A stretch of 62,111 nt of DNA. It comes from Streptomyces albiflavescens (GTDB taxonomy: Bacteria; Actinomycetota; Actinomycetes; Streptomycetales; Streptomycetaceae). This document shows positions 7,171 to 16,415 of this stretch, one piece after another. The notes beneath the pieces are model-generated. The model saw nothing but the letters and a program-made list of their open reading frames with translations, was not told the DNA's origin and searched no databases. The stretch is from the NCBI RefSeq assembly GCF_014645835.1, contig NZ_BMMM01000014.1, positions 1-62,111 of the forward strand, read 5' to 3'. Within the stretch, counting starts at the first letter, position 1, and each line of letters opens with the position of its first letter. Both the position numbers and the translations under genes were made by a program.

Positions 7171-7456
7171 CCGCCGAGGTCGGTCGTCTGCCGTCCGACC
7201 AGTGAGCCGGGTCTTGTCCGGTCTGGTCCCGGCAGTGATCCGGTTCTGATCCGGTCAGTTCGCGCCATATCGCCATCGTTACGGGATCCCCACCTGGCGC
7301 CCGGCCATCCCAGCGCCCGACTCCCGTCTCTTCCTTGTATCCGGCAGAAATTGCCGTACCCGCGCGGGCGCGCGACGTTCCCGAATTCCGCGTATTCAGA
7401 ATGCGGTTCCGCATGCCCGCGCCGCCACTTTGATGGACCACAGGAGGAAACGACCC

Positions 7457-8854
7457 ATGAGTCACGACAGACCGCAGGTGAGCCGGCGCGGCTTTCTCGC
7501 CGGTACGGCGGCGGCAGCCGCCACGGCAGCCGCACCCGCGATAGCCCAGGTTGCGGCCGCAGGCCCGGCTGAGGCTGCGACCCGCCCCAACATTCTGCTG
7601 ATCGTCACCGACGACCAGCCCAAGCACACCGACTGGGCGATCCAGAAGACCATCAACTGGATCGCCGGGCAGGGCGTGAAGTTCACCAACGGCCACGTCA
7701 CCACGCCGCTGTGCGCTCCGTCGCGCTCGTCGGTCTTCTCGGGCCGCTACGCCCACAACCATGGCGTGCGGGACAACGGCCACGCGTACAACCTCGACCA
7801 GAGCACCACGGTGCAGCGCTACCTCAAGCAGGCGGGCTACCGCACAGGCCTGTTCGGCAAGTACCTCAACTCCTGGGCGCTGTCCGACAGCCCGCCGCAC
7901 TTCGAGGACTTCGCGTTCCTCCAGCCGGGCTACGTCGACGCCCAGTGGAACGTCAACGGCACGGTTCAGACGATCAACGGCTACACCACCAACATCATCA
8001 AGAACAAGACGCTCAACTTCCTGGACAAGGCCGCCACGGACACCCGCCCGTGGTTCGCGTACGTCACCCCGTACGCGTCGCACGAGCCCAACACGCCCGC
8101 CGCCCAGTACGCCAACACGGTCGTGCCCGACTGGAACGGCCGTCCCTCCGTCCCGGAGAACGACCGCAGCGACAAGCCGCAGTACGTGAAGAACGCGACC
8201 AACACCCTGGCCGACGGCCAGGCGGTGCGCAAGCGGCAGCTGCGGACACTGCTGTCCGTCGACGACGCCGTCCAGGCGTTCAAGGACAAGCTGACAGCCC
8301 TGGGTCAGCTGAACAACACCCTGGTCATCTACATCGGCGACAACGGCTTCCAGTGGGCCGACCACGGCCTCCTCGGGAAGGGGACGCCGTACTCCCCGGC
8401 CCACGAGGTGCCGTTCTACCTGTCCTGGCCGGCCGCCGGCCTGAACGCCGGGACCACCGACAACCGTATCGTCGGCAACATCGACATCGCCCCCACCATC
8501 CTCGACGCGGCCGGGATCACCCCGAACACCCCGCAGGACGGCAAGTCGCTGCTCGGCTCCTTCAGCCGTGACCACCTGCTGGTCGAGTGGTGGAAGCAGG
8601 GCAGCACGGGCGTCAAGGACACGTGGGCGTCGTATGTCGCCAAGGACAAGCAGTACGTCGAGTACTACGACCTGTGGACCGACGCCAACGGTAACGAGAC
8701 CGGCACGGGGCAGGTGACCTTCCGGGAGTACTACGACCTCGTGAACGACCAGTACCAGCTGACGAACAAGCTCTACCAGGCGACGCCGGCAGCCGAGCAG
8801 AACCTGGGCATTCCGGCGCTGGCCTCCCAGCTCGCCGCCGACCGCGCGAGCTAG
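7457..8854 (+). CDS. Tat-exported arylsulfatase-type sulfatase
   Basis: The 465-residue protein has a twin-arginine signal (SRRGF, R10-R11) and an Ala-rich export segment to about residue 41. TDDQ at 51-54 supplies metal-binding Asp residues. CAPSR at 86-90 is the sulfatase signature whose Cys86 is converted to formylglycine, and IGDNG plus DHG later complete the calcium/active site. It releases sulfate from organic sulfate esters outside the cell. The ATG at 7457 has AGGAGG 8 nt upstream; the ATG at 7433 lies inside that site and was rejected. The formylglycine-generating enzyme follows at once, and leader peptide 4 precedes it. Confidence 0.92.
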   Translation: MSHDRPQVSRRGFLAGTAAAAATAAAPAIAQVAAAGPAEAATRPNILLIVTDDQPKHTDWAIQKTINWIAGQGVKFTNGHVTTPLCAPSRSSVFSGRYAHNHGVRDNGHAYNLDQSTTVQRYLKQAGYRTGLFGKYLNSWALSDSPPHFEDFAFLQPGYVDAQWNVNGTVQTINGYTTNIIKNKTLNFLDKAATDTRPWFAYVTPYASHEPNTPAAQYANTVVPDWNGRPSVPENDRSDKPQYVKNATNTLADGQAVRKRQLRTLLSVDDAVQAFKDKLTALGQLNNTLVIYIGDNGFQWADHGLLGKGTPYSPAHEVPFYLSWPAAGLNAGTTDNRIVGNIDIAPTILDAAGITPNTPQDGKSLLGSFSRDHLLVEWWKQGSTGVKDTWASYVAKDKQYVEYYDLWTDANGNETGTGQVTFREYYDLVNDQYQLTNKLYQATPAAEQNLGIPALASQLAADRAS

Positions 8855-8975
8855 CGGCACCGCCTCCCACAGCACCATCCGGCCGCTTCCGTCCCCCGGC
8901 CGGTCCGCACCATCCGGCCAGGTGCCCGCTTCCCCTGCGGGCGCCCGGCCGGCCCCCTCGACTCTCGGAGATGCC

Positions 8976-9863
8976 ATGCCCTCCTGCTGCACACCCGGCC
9001 GAGGCGCCCTCACGATTACGCCCGCTGCGTCCACTGCTTCGTCCCGACCACAGGCGGCACTCCGGATCGCGAAGCAGCTGATCGACCTTCCCGGCGGGCG
9101 GTTCCTCATGGGCGGCGACGATCCGGACGGTATTCCGGCCGATGGCGAGGGCCCGGTCCGCGAGGTCGAGGTTGCCCCCTTCCGAATCGCCCCGACGACC
9201 GTGACCAACGCCCAGTTCGCGACCTTCGTCAAAGCGACCGGCTATGTCACCGAAGCCGAAAGCTTCGGTTTCTCCTTCGTCTTCTTCGGCCTCCTCTCCG
9301 ACGAACTCGCGAGCGATTCACCGCCGGTTGAGGAAGTTCCCTGGTGGCGCGTAGTGGATGGCGCGACCTGGCGCCACCCCGAGGGCCCGGGGTCTTCCTT
9401 CACGGCGCGGCAGAACCACCCCGTCGTCCATGTGTCCTGGAACGACGCGCAGGCATTCTGCGAGTGGTCCGGTACGAGGCTGCCCACCGAGGCGGAGTGG
9501 GAGTACGCGGCCCGCGGCGGTCTTGTCCGCCGCCGCTACCCCTGGGGCGATGAACTGGCCCCCGGCGGCCGGACGATGCTCAACATCTGGCAGGGCACGT
9601 TTCCCACTGACCACACGGGCCCGGCAGGACCCGGCACGGTACCCGCGAAGTCCCACCGCGCCAATGGCTACGGCCTCTACAACACCGTCGGGAACGTGTG
9701 GGAGTGGTGCGCCGACTGGTTCAGCCCAGACACCTCGCGGGTTATGCGCGGCGGCTCCTACCTGTGCCACGACTCCTACTGCAATCGCTACCGCGTCGCG
9801 GCCCGCAGCCGCAACACCCCCGACAGCTCCACGGGCAACATCGGCTTCCGCGTGGCGGCTTGA
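8976..9863 (+). CDS. Formylglycine-generating enzyme (sulfatase maturase)
   Basis: The 295-residue protein has the SUMF1/FGE fold: LPGGRFLMGGDDPDGIPADG, VEVAPFRIAPTTVTNAQFA, HPVVHVSWNDAQAFCEWSG, RLPTEAEWEYAARGG and VGNVWEWCADWFSP. The catalytic copper-binding pair is present as Cys264 and Cys269 in GGSYLCHDSYCNRYRV, with the characterised spacing of five. It oxidises the Cys of CxPxR in sulfatases to formylglycine and must activate the sulfatase next door. Compared with the S. coelicolor enzyme as I remember it, about 20 residues between DWFSP and the GGSYLC segment are absent here (DTSRVM only). Start at 8976 has CGGAG 5 nt upstream. Confidence 0.92.
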   Translation: MPSCCTPGRGALTITPAASTASSRPQAALRIAKQLIDLPGGRFLMGGDDPDGIPADGEGPVREVEVAPFRIAPTTVTNAQFATFVKATGYVTEAESFGFSFVFFGLLSDELASDSPPVEEVPWWRVVDGATWRHPEGPGSSFTARQNHPVVHVSWNDAQAFCEWSGTRLPTEAEWEYAARGGLVRRRYPWGDELAPGGRTMLNIWQGTFPTDHTGPAGPGTVPAKSHRANGYGLYNTVGNVWEWCADWFSPDTSRVMRGGSYLCHDSYCNRYRVAARSRNTPDSSTGNIGFRVAA

Positions 9864-10080
9864 GCGGTGGCCCGAGCCGTTGCGCGTCCCGGCGTCCAGC
9901 GGCGCTTCACCGACGCCGACGGGATGTGCCTGACCTGCTGCGCCACCAACACCAAGATCCTGCCAATCGCAGCCCTCGAACTGGATGGTGTCCCTGCCCA
10001 CGGCGTCCGTGACAGGTTGATGTGGCGCCCAAAGACGTGGACTCCACCCGGGGCCGTAGAAGCCGCAGGCGGCATCTACG

Positions 10081-12543
10081 TCAGACCGCCGGCTCCGTGA
10101 GGGACTGCTCGGCCCAGATGATCTTTCCTTCGGGGGTGTAGCGGGTGCCCCAGCGCCGGGTGAACTGGGAGATCAGGAACAGCCCGCGGCCGCCCTCGTC
10201 GGTCGTCTTCGGATGGCGCAGGTGCGGGGAGGTGGCGCCACCGTCGAACACTTCGCAGATCAGGGACTGTTCGGTGATCAGCCGCAAGCGGATCGGGCCG
10301 GCGGCGTGCCGAATGGCGTTGGTGACGAGTTCGCTCACGACCAGTTCGGTGGTGAAGGCCAGCTCGTCCAGGCCCCAGACGCTCAGCTGTTGGGTCGTGG
10401 CCTTGCGGGCCTCGGCGACGACTGCCGGGTCGATGCGCAGGTCCCAGGTCGCGACCTGCTCGGCCCCCAGTCGCCGGGTGCGCGCCATGAGCAGCGCCAC
10501 GTCGTCGTAGGGGCGTGTCGGCACGAGATCGTCCACGATGGTGCGGCACATTCCGTCCAAGGGCTGTCCGTGCGCCTCGAGCGCGCGGCGCAGCCGCTCC
10601 CGGCCGGCCGCCGGATCCCGCCCGGTTCGGGGTGTGGCGATGAGCCCGTCGGTGTGCAGCGCGAGGACACTGCCCTCCGCCAGCTCCAAATCGACCGATT
10701 CGAAGGGCAGTCCACCCCTGCCGAGCGCGGGACCGTCGGGGACTTCGACGAACGTGACGGTGCCGTCGGGGGTGACGATCGCGGGTGCGGGATGCCCCGC
10801 ACTCGCCAGGCAGCACTGCCCGCTCACCGGGTCGTACACCACGTACAGACAACTCGCCCCTACCGCCTGCATGCCGCTCGTGCGGGTGTCGGCGCCCGAG
10901 CCCTCCTCCCGCGCGGCGCGGCTGACCAGGTCGTCGAGGTGGGCGAGCACCTCCTCCGGGGACAGATCCAGGTCGGCGAGGGTCTGCACGGCGGCCCGCA
11001 GCCGGCCCATCGCGGCCGCGCCGTCGATGCCGTGTCCCGTGACCTCTCCCACCACCAGGGCCACCCGGGCCCCGGACAGCGGAATGACGTCGAACCAGTC
11101 CCCGGCGAGCCCCGTCAGCTCGTCGGCGGGCCGATAGCAGGCGGCGACCTCCACCGCGTCCTGCTCGGGAAAGAGGTGGGGGAGCAGATTGCGCTGCAGG
11201 ACGAGGGCAGCGTCACGCTCGCGGGTGTAGCGGCGGGCGTTGTCGAGGCACAGGGCCGCCCGGCCGACGAACTCCTCGGCGAGGGCCAGATCCTCCTCGT
11301 CGAAGGGGTCCTGGCGGCCATGCCGGAAGAACGTGGTGATGCCCAGTGTGACGCCGCGGGCACGGACAGGCACGATCATCACGCTGTGCAGCCCGAGGTC
11401 GAGGAAAGTGGCGGCCCGACCGTCGGGCGTACCGGCGTCCCACTCCCGGGTGAGCGGGTCGAGCCGCTCCTCGCGCCAGGACTCACCGTCGATCAGGCAC
11501 CGGATCGGGGGAGTCCCGGCCCCGTAGGACGCCACGTCGCCGATCTCGACGGCGGTTTCGGGGACTCCACGCTGCACTGACTGTTGCCCCGCGCGCCGCA
11601 GTGGCACCGCGTCCGGGTCATGCCCCGGACCGGGCGTCGGCTCCGCTCCCTTGAGTACGGACTCCAGCAGGTCCACGGCGACGAAGTCGGCCAGCCCCGG
11701 CACCGCGACGTCGGCCAGCTCCTGCGCGGTCTGCGGGACATCCAGGCTGCGGCCGATGTGCTGACCGGCCCGGTCCAGCAGGGCGAGCCGCCGGCGGGCA
11801 CGGAAGCGCTCGCTGACGTCGACGACGGTGTAGTAGACGCCGATCGGGTGGCCGTGGTCGTCCTCCAGCCGGACGAACGACATGGAGTGGGCCGTCTCGC
11901 GGTGTGGCGCGGACCGAACGCGGCCGACGTGCTCATAGGAGACCACCGACTCGCCGCTCTCCAGCACCCGGCGCATCTGAGCCTCGAGCCGCTGGGCGTC
12001 CAGGCCGGGCTGTACATCGGCGAGCCGTCGTCCCAGCCGGTCGTGTGGCGGGCCCCCGCCGAACTGCTCCAGGGCGGCGTTCGACCACACGTACCGCAGG
12101 TCGGTGTCCACGATCGCGATGCCCACCGGAGAGCGGGCGGTCATCTGTTCCAGCGCGGAGCGGCTCATGTCCCATCCGGGACCGCCGGCCAGATCCGCGA
12201 GCAGCACCACCCAGTGCGCCGGGCCGCCGCTGTGCTGCACCGGAATGACTCGAATCATCGAGAGGACCGGGTGCCCGTCCCGGTGGCGTACGGACAGCAG
12301 ACCGGTCCAGCCGCTGTCTGCGTGGCACCGCTCGATCAGATCGGGGACCCTCGCCGCGTCCTCGGGGACCAGCAGATCGGCCGCGGGCCGTCCCAGCACC
12401 TCGGCGGCCGGATATCCCAGCAGCCGCTCGGCGTCCGCGGTCCAGCTGGTCACCGCCATCCGGGCATCGAGCAGCAGTGGCGCGGCGTCCGCCATGTCGA
12501 AGCGCTGACGGGCCAGCACATCTCGTTCCTCGCTCGCACCCAC
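10081..12543 (-). CDS. PAS-PAS-GAF-SpoIIE phosphatase-HATPase signalling protein
   Basis: The 820-residue cytoplasmic protein shows PAS domains over about 15-245 (LLGYPAAEVLGRPAADL; AALEQFGGGPPHDRLG), a GAF domain around 255-430, a PP2C/SpoIIE phosphatase at about 455-675 (GDWFDVIPLSGARVALVVGE, VTGHGIDGAAAMG, ASAGHPAPAI) and a C-terminal HATPase domain (VSELVTNAIRHA, GGRGLFLISQF). Such proteins dephosphorylate anti-anti-sigma factors, while the HATPase part resembles an anti-sigma kinase, so both activities of a partner switch are in one chain. The usual phosphatase Asp of VGDV is Glu here (VGEV). The GTG start has GGAGAGG upstream. The sensed signal is unknown. Confidence 0.9.
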   Translation of the reverse strand: MGASEERDVLARQRFDMADAAPLLLDARMAVTSWTADAERLLGYPAAEVLGRPAADLLVPEDAARVPDLIERCHADSGWTGLLSVRHRDGHPVLSMIRVIPVQHSGGPAHWVVLLADLAGGPGWDMSRSALEQMTARSPVGIAIVDTDLRYVWSNAALEQFGGGPPHDRLGRRLADVQPGLDAQRLEAQMRRVLESGESVVSYEHVGRVRSAPHRETAHSMSFVRLEDDHGHPIGVYYTVVDVSERFRARRRLALLDRAGQHIGRSLDVPQTAQELADVAVPGLADFVAVDLLESVLKGAEPTPGPGHDPDAVPLRRAGQQSVQRGVPETAVEIGDVASYGAGTPPIRCLIDGESWREERLDPLTREWDAGTPDGRAATFLDLGLHSVMIVPVRARGVTLGITTFFRHGRQDPFDEEDLALAEEFVGRAALCLDNARRYTRERDAALVLQRNLLPHLFPEQDAVEVAACYRPADELTGLAGDWFDVIPLSGARVALVVGEVTGHGIDGAAAMGRLRAAVQTLADLDLSPEEVLAHLDDLVSRAAREEGSGADTRTSGMQAVGASCLYVVYDPVSGQCCLASAGHPAPAIVTPDGTVTFVEVPDGPALGRGGLPFESVDLELAEGSVLALHTDGLIATPRTGRDPAAGRERLRRALEAHGQPLDGMCRTIVDDLVPTRPYDDVALLMARTRRLGAEQVATWDLRIDPAVVAEARKATTQQLSVWGLDELAFTTELVVSELVTNAIRHAAGPIRLRLITEQSLICEVFDGGATSPHLRHPKTTDEGGRGLFLISQFTRRWGTRYTPEGKIIWAEQSLTEPAV

Positions 12544-12635
12544 TGCGACCCTCTCCGCTCCCCGAAGGTGGTCTTACCCTCCTCGTGCCCATTCTTCACG
12601 TTGCACGACCGGAGTGTGGGTTGTCCGGGCTTGTC

Positions 12636-12650
12636 CGATCGTATTGATCG
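12636..12650. promoter_or_regulatory. Operator CGATC-GTATT-GATCG, copy 1
   Basis: This perfect CGATC-N5-GATCG inverted repeat lies 100 bp upstream of the DeoR/LacI-type regulator start. It is identical in 14 of 15 positions to the copy at 13850-13864 ahead of the ABC operon. Autoregulation is the simplest reading. Confidence 0.6.
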
Positions 12651-12749
12651 AACCTGATCGATGCGATTGTGGGCGTACAGTGAGTACACGGGATCACGCT
12701 CCGCGTTCGCCCGTAGTTCGTCCGTCCGGCCTTGCCCCAGGGGGAGTCC

Positions 12750-13841
12750 ATGCGACTGCACGTCGACCAGCGTCATGAGCGGGTACTCGAACTCGTCCGG
12801 GAGCGCGGCAGCCTCCGGGTCGCCGATCTCGCGGCCGAACTCGGAGTCTCCGCGGTGACCTTGAGGCGTGACGTGGAGGCGCTCGCCGCACAGGGCCGGG
12901 TGCAGCGGCTGCACGGCGCGGTGGTGTGGCCGGGCGACGCGGCCGTCGAGGCGCAGCCCCGGCAGGAGTCCGCCGAGGGCACTGTGATCGGAATGATCGT
13001 GCCGACCACCAATTACATCTTCGCGGACATCGTCCGGGGCGCTCGCGAGGCCGTCGGCGCCCAGGGCGGCCGATTGGTCCTCGGGATGACCGGATATGTC
13101 GACTCCGAGGACGCCGTGCAGGCGGAACACCTGATCGCGGGCGGTGCGGAGGGCCTGCTCGTCGCGCCCAGCTGGTTCGGCGGTGTGCCCATGGGGGGCC
13201 AGGAGAAGTGGCTGCTCGACTGTGCGGTGCCGACCGTCCTGGTCGAGCGTTCCGCGCCGGCCGGGAACCCCGCGGCCGGCCTCGACCGGGTGCGTACGGA
13301 CCGGGCGCACGGTGCCGCCGTGGCCGTGGGCCACTTCGCCTCCCTGGGGCACCGCAGGATCACCGCCGTGCTCCAGGAGGGCCCGCACGCAGCACAGATC
13401 TCGGCGGGCTACCTGGCTGCGGTGCAGTCCCTGGGCCTGGACGTCGATTCCGGCGCGCCGTCGGTGCGCGAGCACGGGGACTACGAGGCCAGCATCGACT
13501 ACCTCGTCGAGGCCGTGGAGAAGCGCGGAGTGACGGCGGCGCTCGTGCACAGCGACGAGGACGCGATCGTGCTGGTGCCCAAGCTCCAGGCGCGCGGTAT
13601 CAGAGTGCCCGAGGACCTCGCGCTGATCGCCTACGACGACGAGGTGGCCGGTCTCTCGGATGTCCCCCTGACGGCCATCGCGCCGCCCAAGCGCTCGGTG
13701 GGGGAGCTGGCCGCGAAACTGCTGCTCCAGCGGCTCGCGGAACGTGCGAGCGGGCAGCGCCCGGCACCCCGTCAGCATCTCGAACTCCTCCCCGAGTTGA
13801 GGATCCGTTCCTCCTGCGGTGGCGATGCGCTCGCATCATGA
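12750..13841 (+). CDS. DeoR-HTH / LacI-type sugar-responsive regulator
   Basis: The 363-residue protein joins a DeoR-type HTH (LRVADLAAELGVSAVTLRRD, about residues 20-40) to a LacI/GalR periplasmic-binding-like sensor starting near residue 72 (VIGMIVPTTNYIFADIVRGA; GAEGLLVAP; LGHRRITAVLQ; DLALIAYDDEVAGLSDVPLT). It should bind DNA without ligand and release it when a sugar binds. ATG at 12750 has GGGGAG 4-9 nt upstream. It sits directly before, and points into, the sugar ABC operon, with matching operators before both. The hybrid architecture is known in actinomycetes but less common than plain LacI. Confidence 0.9.
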   Translation: MRLHVDQRHERVLELVRERGSLRVADLAAELGVSAVTLRRDVEALAAQGRVQRLHGAVVWPGDAAVEAQPRQESAEGTVIGMIVPTTNYIFADIVRGAREAVGAQGGRLVLGMTGYVDSEDAVQAEHLIAGGAEGLLVAPSWFGGVPMGGQEKWLLDCAVPTVLVERSAPAGNPAAGLDRVRTDRAHGAAVAVGHFASLGHRRITAVLQEGPHAAQISAGYLAAVQSLGLDVDSGAPSVREHGDYEASIDYLVEAVEKRGVTAALVHSDEDAIVLVPKLQARGIRVPEDLALIAYDDEVAGLSDVPLTAIAPPKRSVGELAAKLLLQRLAERASGQRPAPRQHLELLPELRIRSSCGGDALAS

Positions 13842-13849
13842 GCGTTGCG

Positions 13850-13864
13850 CGATCGTTTTGATCG
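13850..13864. promoter_or_regulatory. Operator CGATC-GTTTT-GATCG, copy 2
   Basis: The inverted repeat starts 9 bp after the regulator stop codon and lies 17 bp upstream of the predicted -35 box (13881) of the ABC operon. It is near-identical to the site at 12636-12650. Confidence 0.6.
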
Positions 13865-13880
13865 TCTTGGTCGAACGCTC

Positions 13881-13909
13881 TTGACTCTGATCGTGTGCGC
13901 ACAAAAGAT
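13881..13909 (+). promoter_or_regulatory. Putative promoter of the first sugar ABC operon
   Basis: TTGACT (13881-13886) is followed after 17 bp by AAAGAT (13904-13909). The -35 box is good and the -10 box weak. It lies between operator copy 2 and the lipoprotein gene. Confidence 0.4.
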
Positions 13910-13956
13910 GTCCTGCATCCGCCTCTTCCCGTACGAGGTCTCGTAGGAGCCGTGCC

Positions 13957-15264
13957 ATGTCGCGCACTTCACGTTCGTTCCGCACAGCCGCAGCCGCCAC
14001 CATCGCCGCCCTGGGCATGCTCGCCACCGCATGCGGTGGCGACGGTGGCTCGACCGACAGCAAGTCGGACGGCAAGCCGGTCACCATCAACTACTGGACC
14101 TGGACTCTTGGGGCCAAGTCGACGGTCGAGGCGTTCAACAGGACGCACCAGGACATCCAGGTCAAGTTCACCGAGATCCCCAGCTCCACCGAGGGCTACA
14201 GCAAGCTCTCCAACGCGGTGAAGGCGGGCAACGCGCCCGACGTGGCGACCATCGAGTACCAGATGGTCCCGGAGTTCGCGGGCCAGGGAAACCTGATCGA
14301 TCTGACCAAGTACGCCGGTGAAACGGTCAAGTCGAAGTTCCCCGCGACCATTCAGAGCCTGGTCACCTTCGGCGGCAAGACCTGGACCGTCCCGTACGAC
14401 GTCGCGCCGCAGCTGTACTACTACCGCACCGACCTGTTCAAGAAGTACGGCATCGAAGTTCCCAAGACCTGGGACGAGTTCAAGACCGCCGCCGCGACGG
14501 TCAAGAAGAAGGACAAGAACGTCCGGCTGGCCTCCATGCCGAAGTCGGACCCGGCGCTGCTGGCCGCCCTGTCCTGGCAGGCAGGGGGCAAGTGGTTCGC
14601 CACCGAGGGCGACGCCTGGAAGCCCGGCGTGAACGACACACCCAGCAAGAAGGTCGCCACCTACTGGGACGGCCTCATCAAGGACGACCTCGTGCAGTCG
14701 TTCACCGCCTACAGCCCCGAGGAGACCAAGGCCCGCACCTCCGGCAAGACGCTCTCCTTCCTCGGCGCCTCCTGGTCCGCGGGCGGCATGAAGACCGCCA
14801 TGCCCGACCTCAAGGGCAAGTGGGCCGCCGCACCCATGCCGAACTGGGGCACCGCAGCCAGCGGCAACTACGGCGGCACCTCCTACGGTGTCCTCAAGGG
14901 CAGCAAGCACGCCGAAGCGGCGGCCGAGTTCATCAAGTGGCTCACCACGAACAAGGCCGGCGTCGAGGCCCGCCTCGCCGACCTGGAGTCGCCCAGCAGC
15001 GCCCTGCCGGCCAACCCGGAGATGCGCGAGGTCGCCGCTGCCAAGTTCGACACCTCGTACCTGAACGGCCAGGACCTCTACGAGCTCGCCTCCGCACAGG
15101 TCGACACGATCGTCCCGGGGTGGACGTGGGGCCCGAACCAGATGGACGTCTACACCGCGGTCCAGGACGCGACGGCCAAGTCCGGCTTCGCAGCCGGCGT
15201 CGACACCGGCCAGCAGAAGGCCGAGGCGGGGATCACGGAGCGCGGGCTGAAGCTCGCCAAGTGA
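13957..15264 (+). CDS. Sugar ABC transporter substrate-binding lipoprotein (CUT1)
   Basis: The 435-residue protein has a lipoprotein signal with lipobox LATAC near residue 27 and a charged linker. It continues as a family 1 extracellular sugar-binding protein: ITINYWTWTLGAKSTVEAFN-like N-lobe, AGNAPDVATIEYQMVPEFA, KTWTVPYDVAPQLYYYRTDLF and PKTWDEFKTAA. It captures an oligosaccharide outside the membrane and passes it to the two permeases downstream. No ATPase gene is present, as usual in Streptomyces, where MsiK-type ATPases are shared. A strong hairpin follows at 15291-15317, which would favour high levels of this protein. Confidence 0.93.
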   Translation: MSRTSRSFRTAAAATIAALGMLATACGGDGGSTDSKSDGKPVTINYWTWTLGAKSTVEAFNRTHQDIQVKFTEIPSSTEGYSKLSNAVKAGNAPDVATIEYQMVPEFAGQGNLIDLTKYAGETVKSKFPATIQSLVTFGGKTWTVPYDVAPQLYYYRTDLFKKYGIEVPKTWDEFKTAAATVKKKDKNVRLASMPKSDPALLAALSWQAGGKWFATEGDAWKPGVNDTPSKKVATYWDGLIKDDLVQSFTAYSPEETKARTSGKTLSFLGASWSAGGMKTAMPDLKGKWAAAPMPNWGTAASGNYGGTSYGVLKGSKHAEAAAEFIKWLTTNKAGVEARLADLESPSSALPANPEMREVAAAKFDTSYLNGQDLYELASAQVDTIVPGWTWGPNQMDVYTAVQDATAKSGFAAGVDTGQQKAEAGITERGLKLAK

Positions 15265-15290
15265 CCTGACGGGGTAGGGCCGTTCGCGGC

Positions 15291-15317
15291 CCGTGTCCGA
15301 GTCGGACTCGGACACGG
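15291..15317 (+). terminator. Intercistronic hairpin after the binding-protein gene
   Basis: Two 13-nt arms (CCGTGTCCGAGTC and GACTCGGACACGG) are perfectly complementary with a single base between them. There is no U tract. Placed between binding protein and permeases, it probably limits read-through or protects the upstream mRNA. Confidence 0.6.
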
Positions 15318-15452
15318 CCCGCGGCCGGCCCCGTCGCCCCGGGGCCGTTCCCGTGGCCCCGGCACTCCTGTCACCCCGGGGTTGTTCCCGTCGCCCCGGC
15401 ACTTCCGTCTCCGATCGCCTCCCCGAAGCGTCCAGCCCGCCAAGGAGTCACC

Positions 15453-16415
15453 GTGGCAGCACCTGTCGCCCCCGCCGTGAAGGCCCGGCGCCACCCCCCG
15501 ACGAAGCCCCCGGGCACTTCGAAGCTCCGGCGCAGTCAACGCCGGGCCGCCACCCTCTTGATCACCCCCTTCTTCGTCCTGTTCGCCGCGGTCATGGCCG
15601 CGCCCATTGGCTACGCCGTGTGGATGAGCCTCTTCCAGGAGCACTCCTCGGGGCTCGGCTTCGGCGGCACCGAGCGGGTGTTCTCCGGATTCGGCAACTA
15701 CACCAAGGCGCTGTCCGACACGGGCTTCCGGGACTCCTTCGTCCACATCGCCCTCTATTGCGCGCTGTACATTCCGGTGATGATCGGCGGCTCGCTTCTC
15801 CTCGCGCTGCTGGTCGACTCCGCGATGGCCCGGGCCAAGCGGTTCTTCCAGCTCGCGCTGTTCCTGCCGCACGCGATCCCGGGACTGATCGCTTCGGTCA
15901 TCTGGATCTACCTGTACACCCCGGGCCTCAGCCCCGTGCTCGACTGGATCGGCGCCCTCGGCGGCTCATGGAACTTCTACAGCAACGATCATGTGCTCTC
16001 GTCCATGGTCAACCTCTGCGCCTGGCAGTGGATCGGCTACAACATGGTCATCTTCTACGCGGCCCTTCAGGCCGTTCCGCGCGAAATGATCGAAGCGGCC
16101 GTCGTGGACGGCGCGGGCGCCATCCGCACGGCGCTGCAGATCAAGGTGCCGCTGATCGCCTCCGCGGTCGTCATGACCGTTCTGTTCACCTGCGTCGGCG
16201 CCATCCAGATTTTCACCGAGCCCAAGCTGCTCAACCAGCGCGGAGCGCCCTCCATCGACACCGAGTGGTCGCCGACCCTGTTCATCTGGAAGGCCGGCTT
16301 CGTCCAGCACGACTACGGCCTCGCCGCCGCCGCGTCCCTCCTGCTCGCCCTGCTCGGCGTCCTCCTCTCCTACATCGTCACCCGGCTCGGCAACCGGTGG
16401 AAGGCGGCGTCATGA
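15453..16415 (+). CDS. Sugar ABC transporter permease 1 (CUT1)
   Basis: The 320-residue protein has six predicted membrane segments (for example LLITPFFVLFAAVMAAPIGY near residue 35, and LLLALLGVLLSYIV at the end). The EAA motif EAAVVDGAGAIRTALQIKVP, near residue 212, contacts the ATPase. The GTG start at 15453 has AAGGAG upstream; the protein begins VAAPVAPAVKARRH. Its last bases overlap the ATG of the second permease, so the two subunits are translated together. Confidence 0.92.
   Translation: MAAPVAPAVKARRHPPTKPPGTSKLRRSQRRAATLLITPFFVLFAAVMAAPIGYAVWMSLFQEHSSGLGFGGTERVFSGFGNYTKALSDTGFRDSFVHIALYCALYIPVMIGGSLLLALLVDSAMARAKRFFQLALFLPHAIPGLIASVIWIYLYTPGLSPVLDWIGALGGSWNFYSNDHVLSSMVNLCAWQWIGYNMVIFYAALQAVPREMIEAAVVDGAGAIRTALQIKVPLIASAVVMTVLFTCVGAIQIFTEPKLLNQRGAPSIDTEWSPTLFIWKAGFVQHDYGLAAAASLLLALLGVLLSYIVTRLGNRWKAAS

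Noticed and set aside
7034..9232. Very long minus-strand open frame opposite the sulfatase
   Set aside because: It is an antisense shadow of GC-rich coding DNA; the plus-strand sulfatase and FGE motifs are unmistakable.
9867..10100. 77-codon plus frame after the FGE gene
   Set aside because: It overlaps the 3' end of the convergent signalling gene, has no ribosome binding site and no recognisable family.
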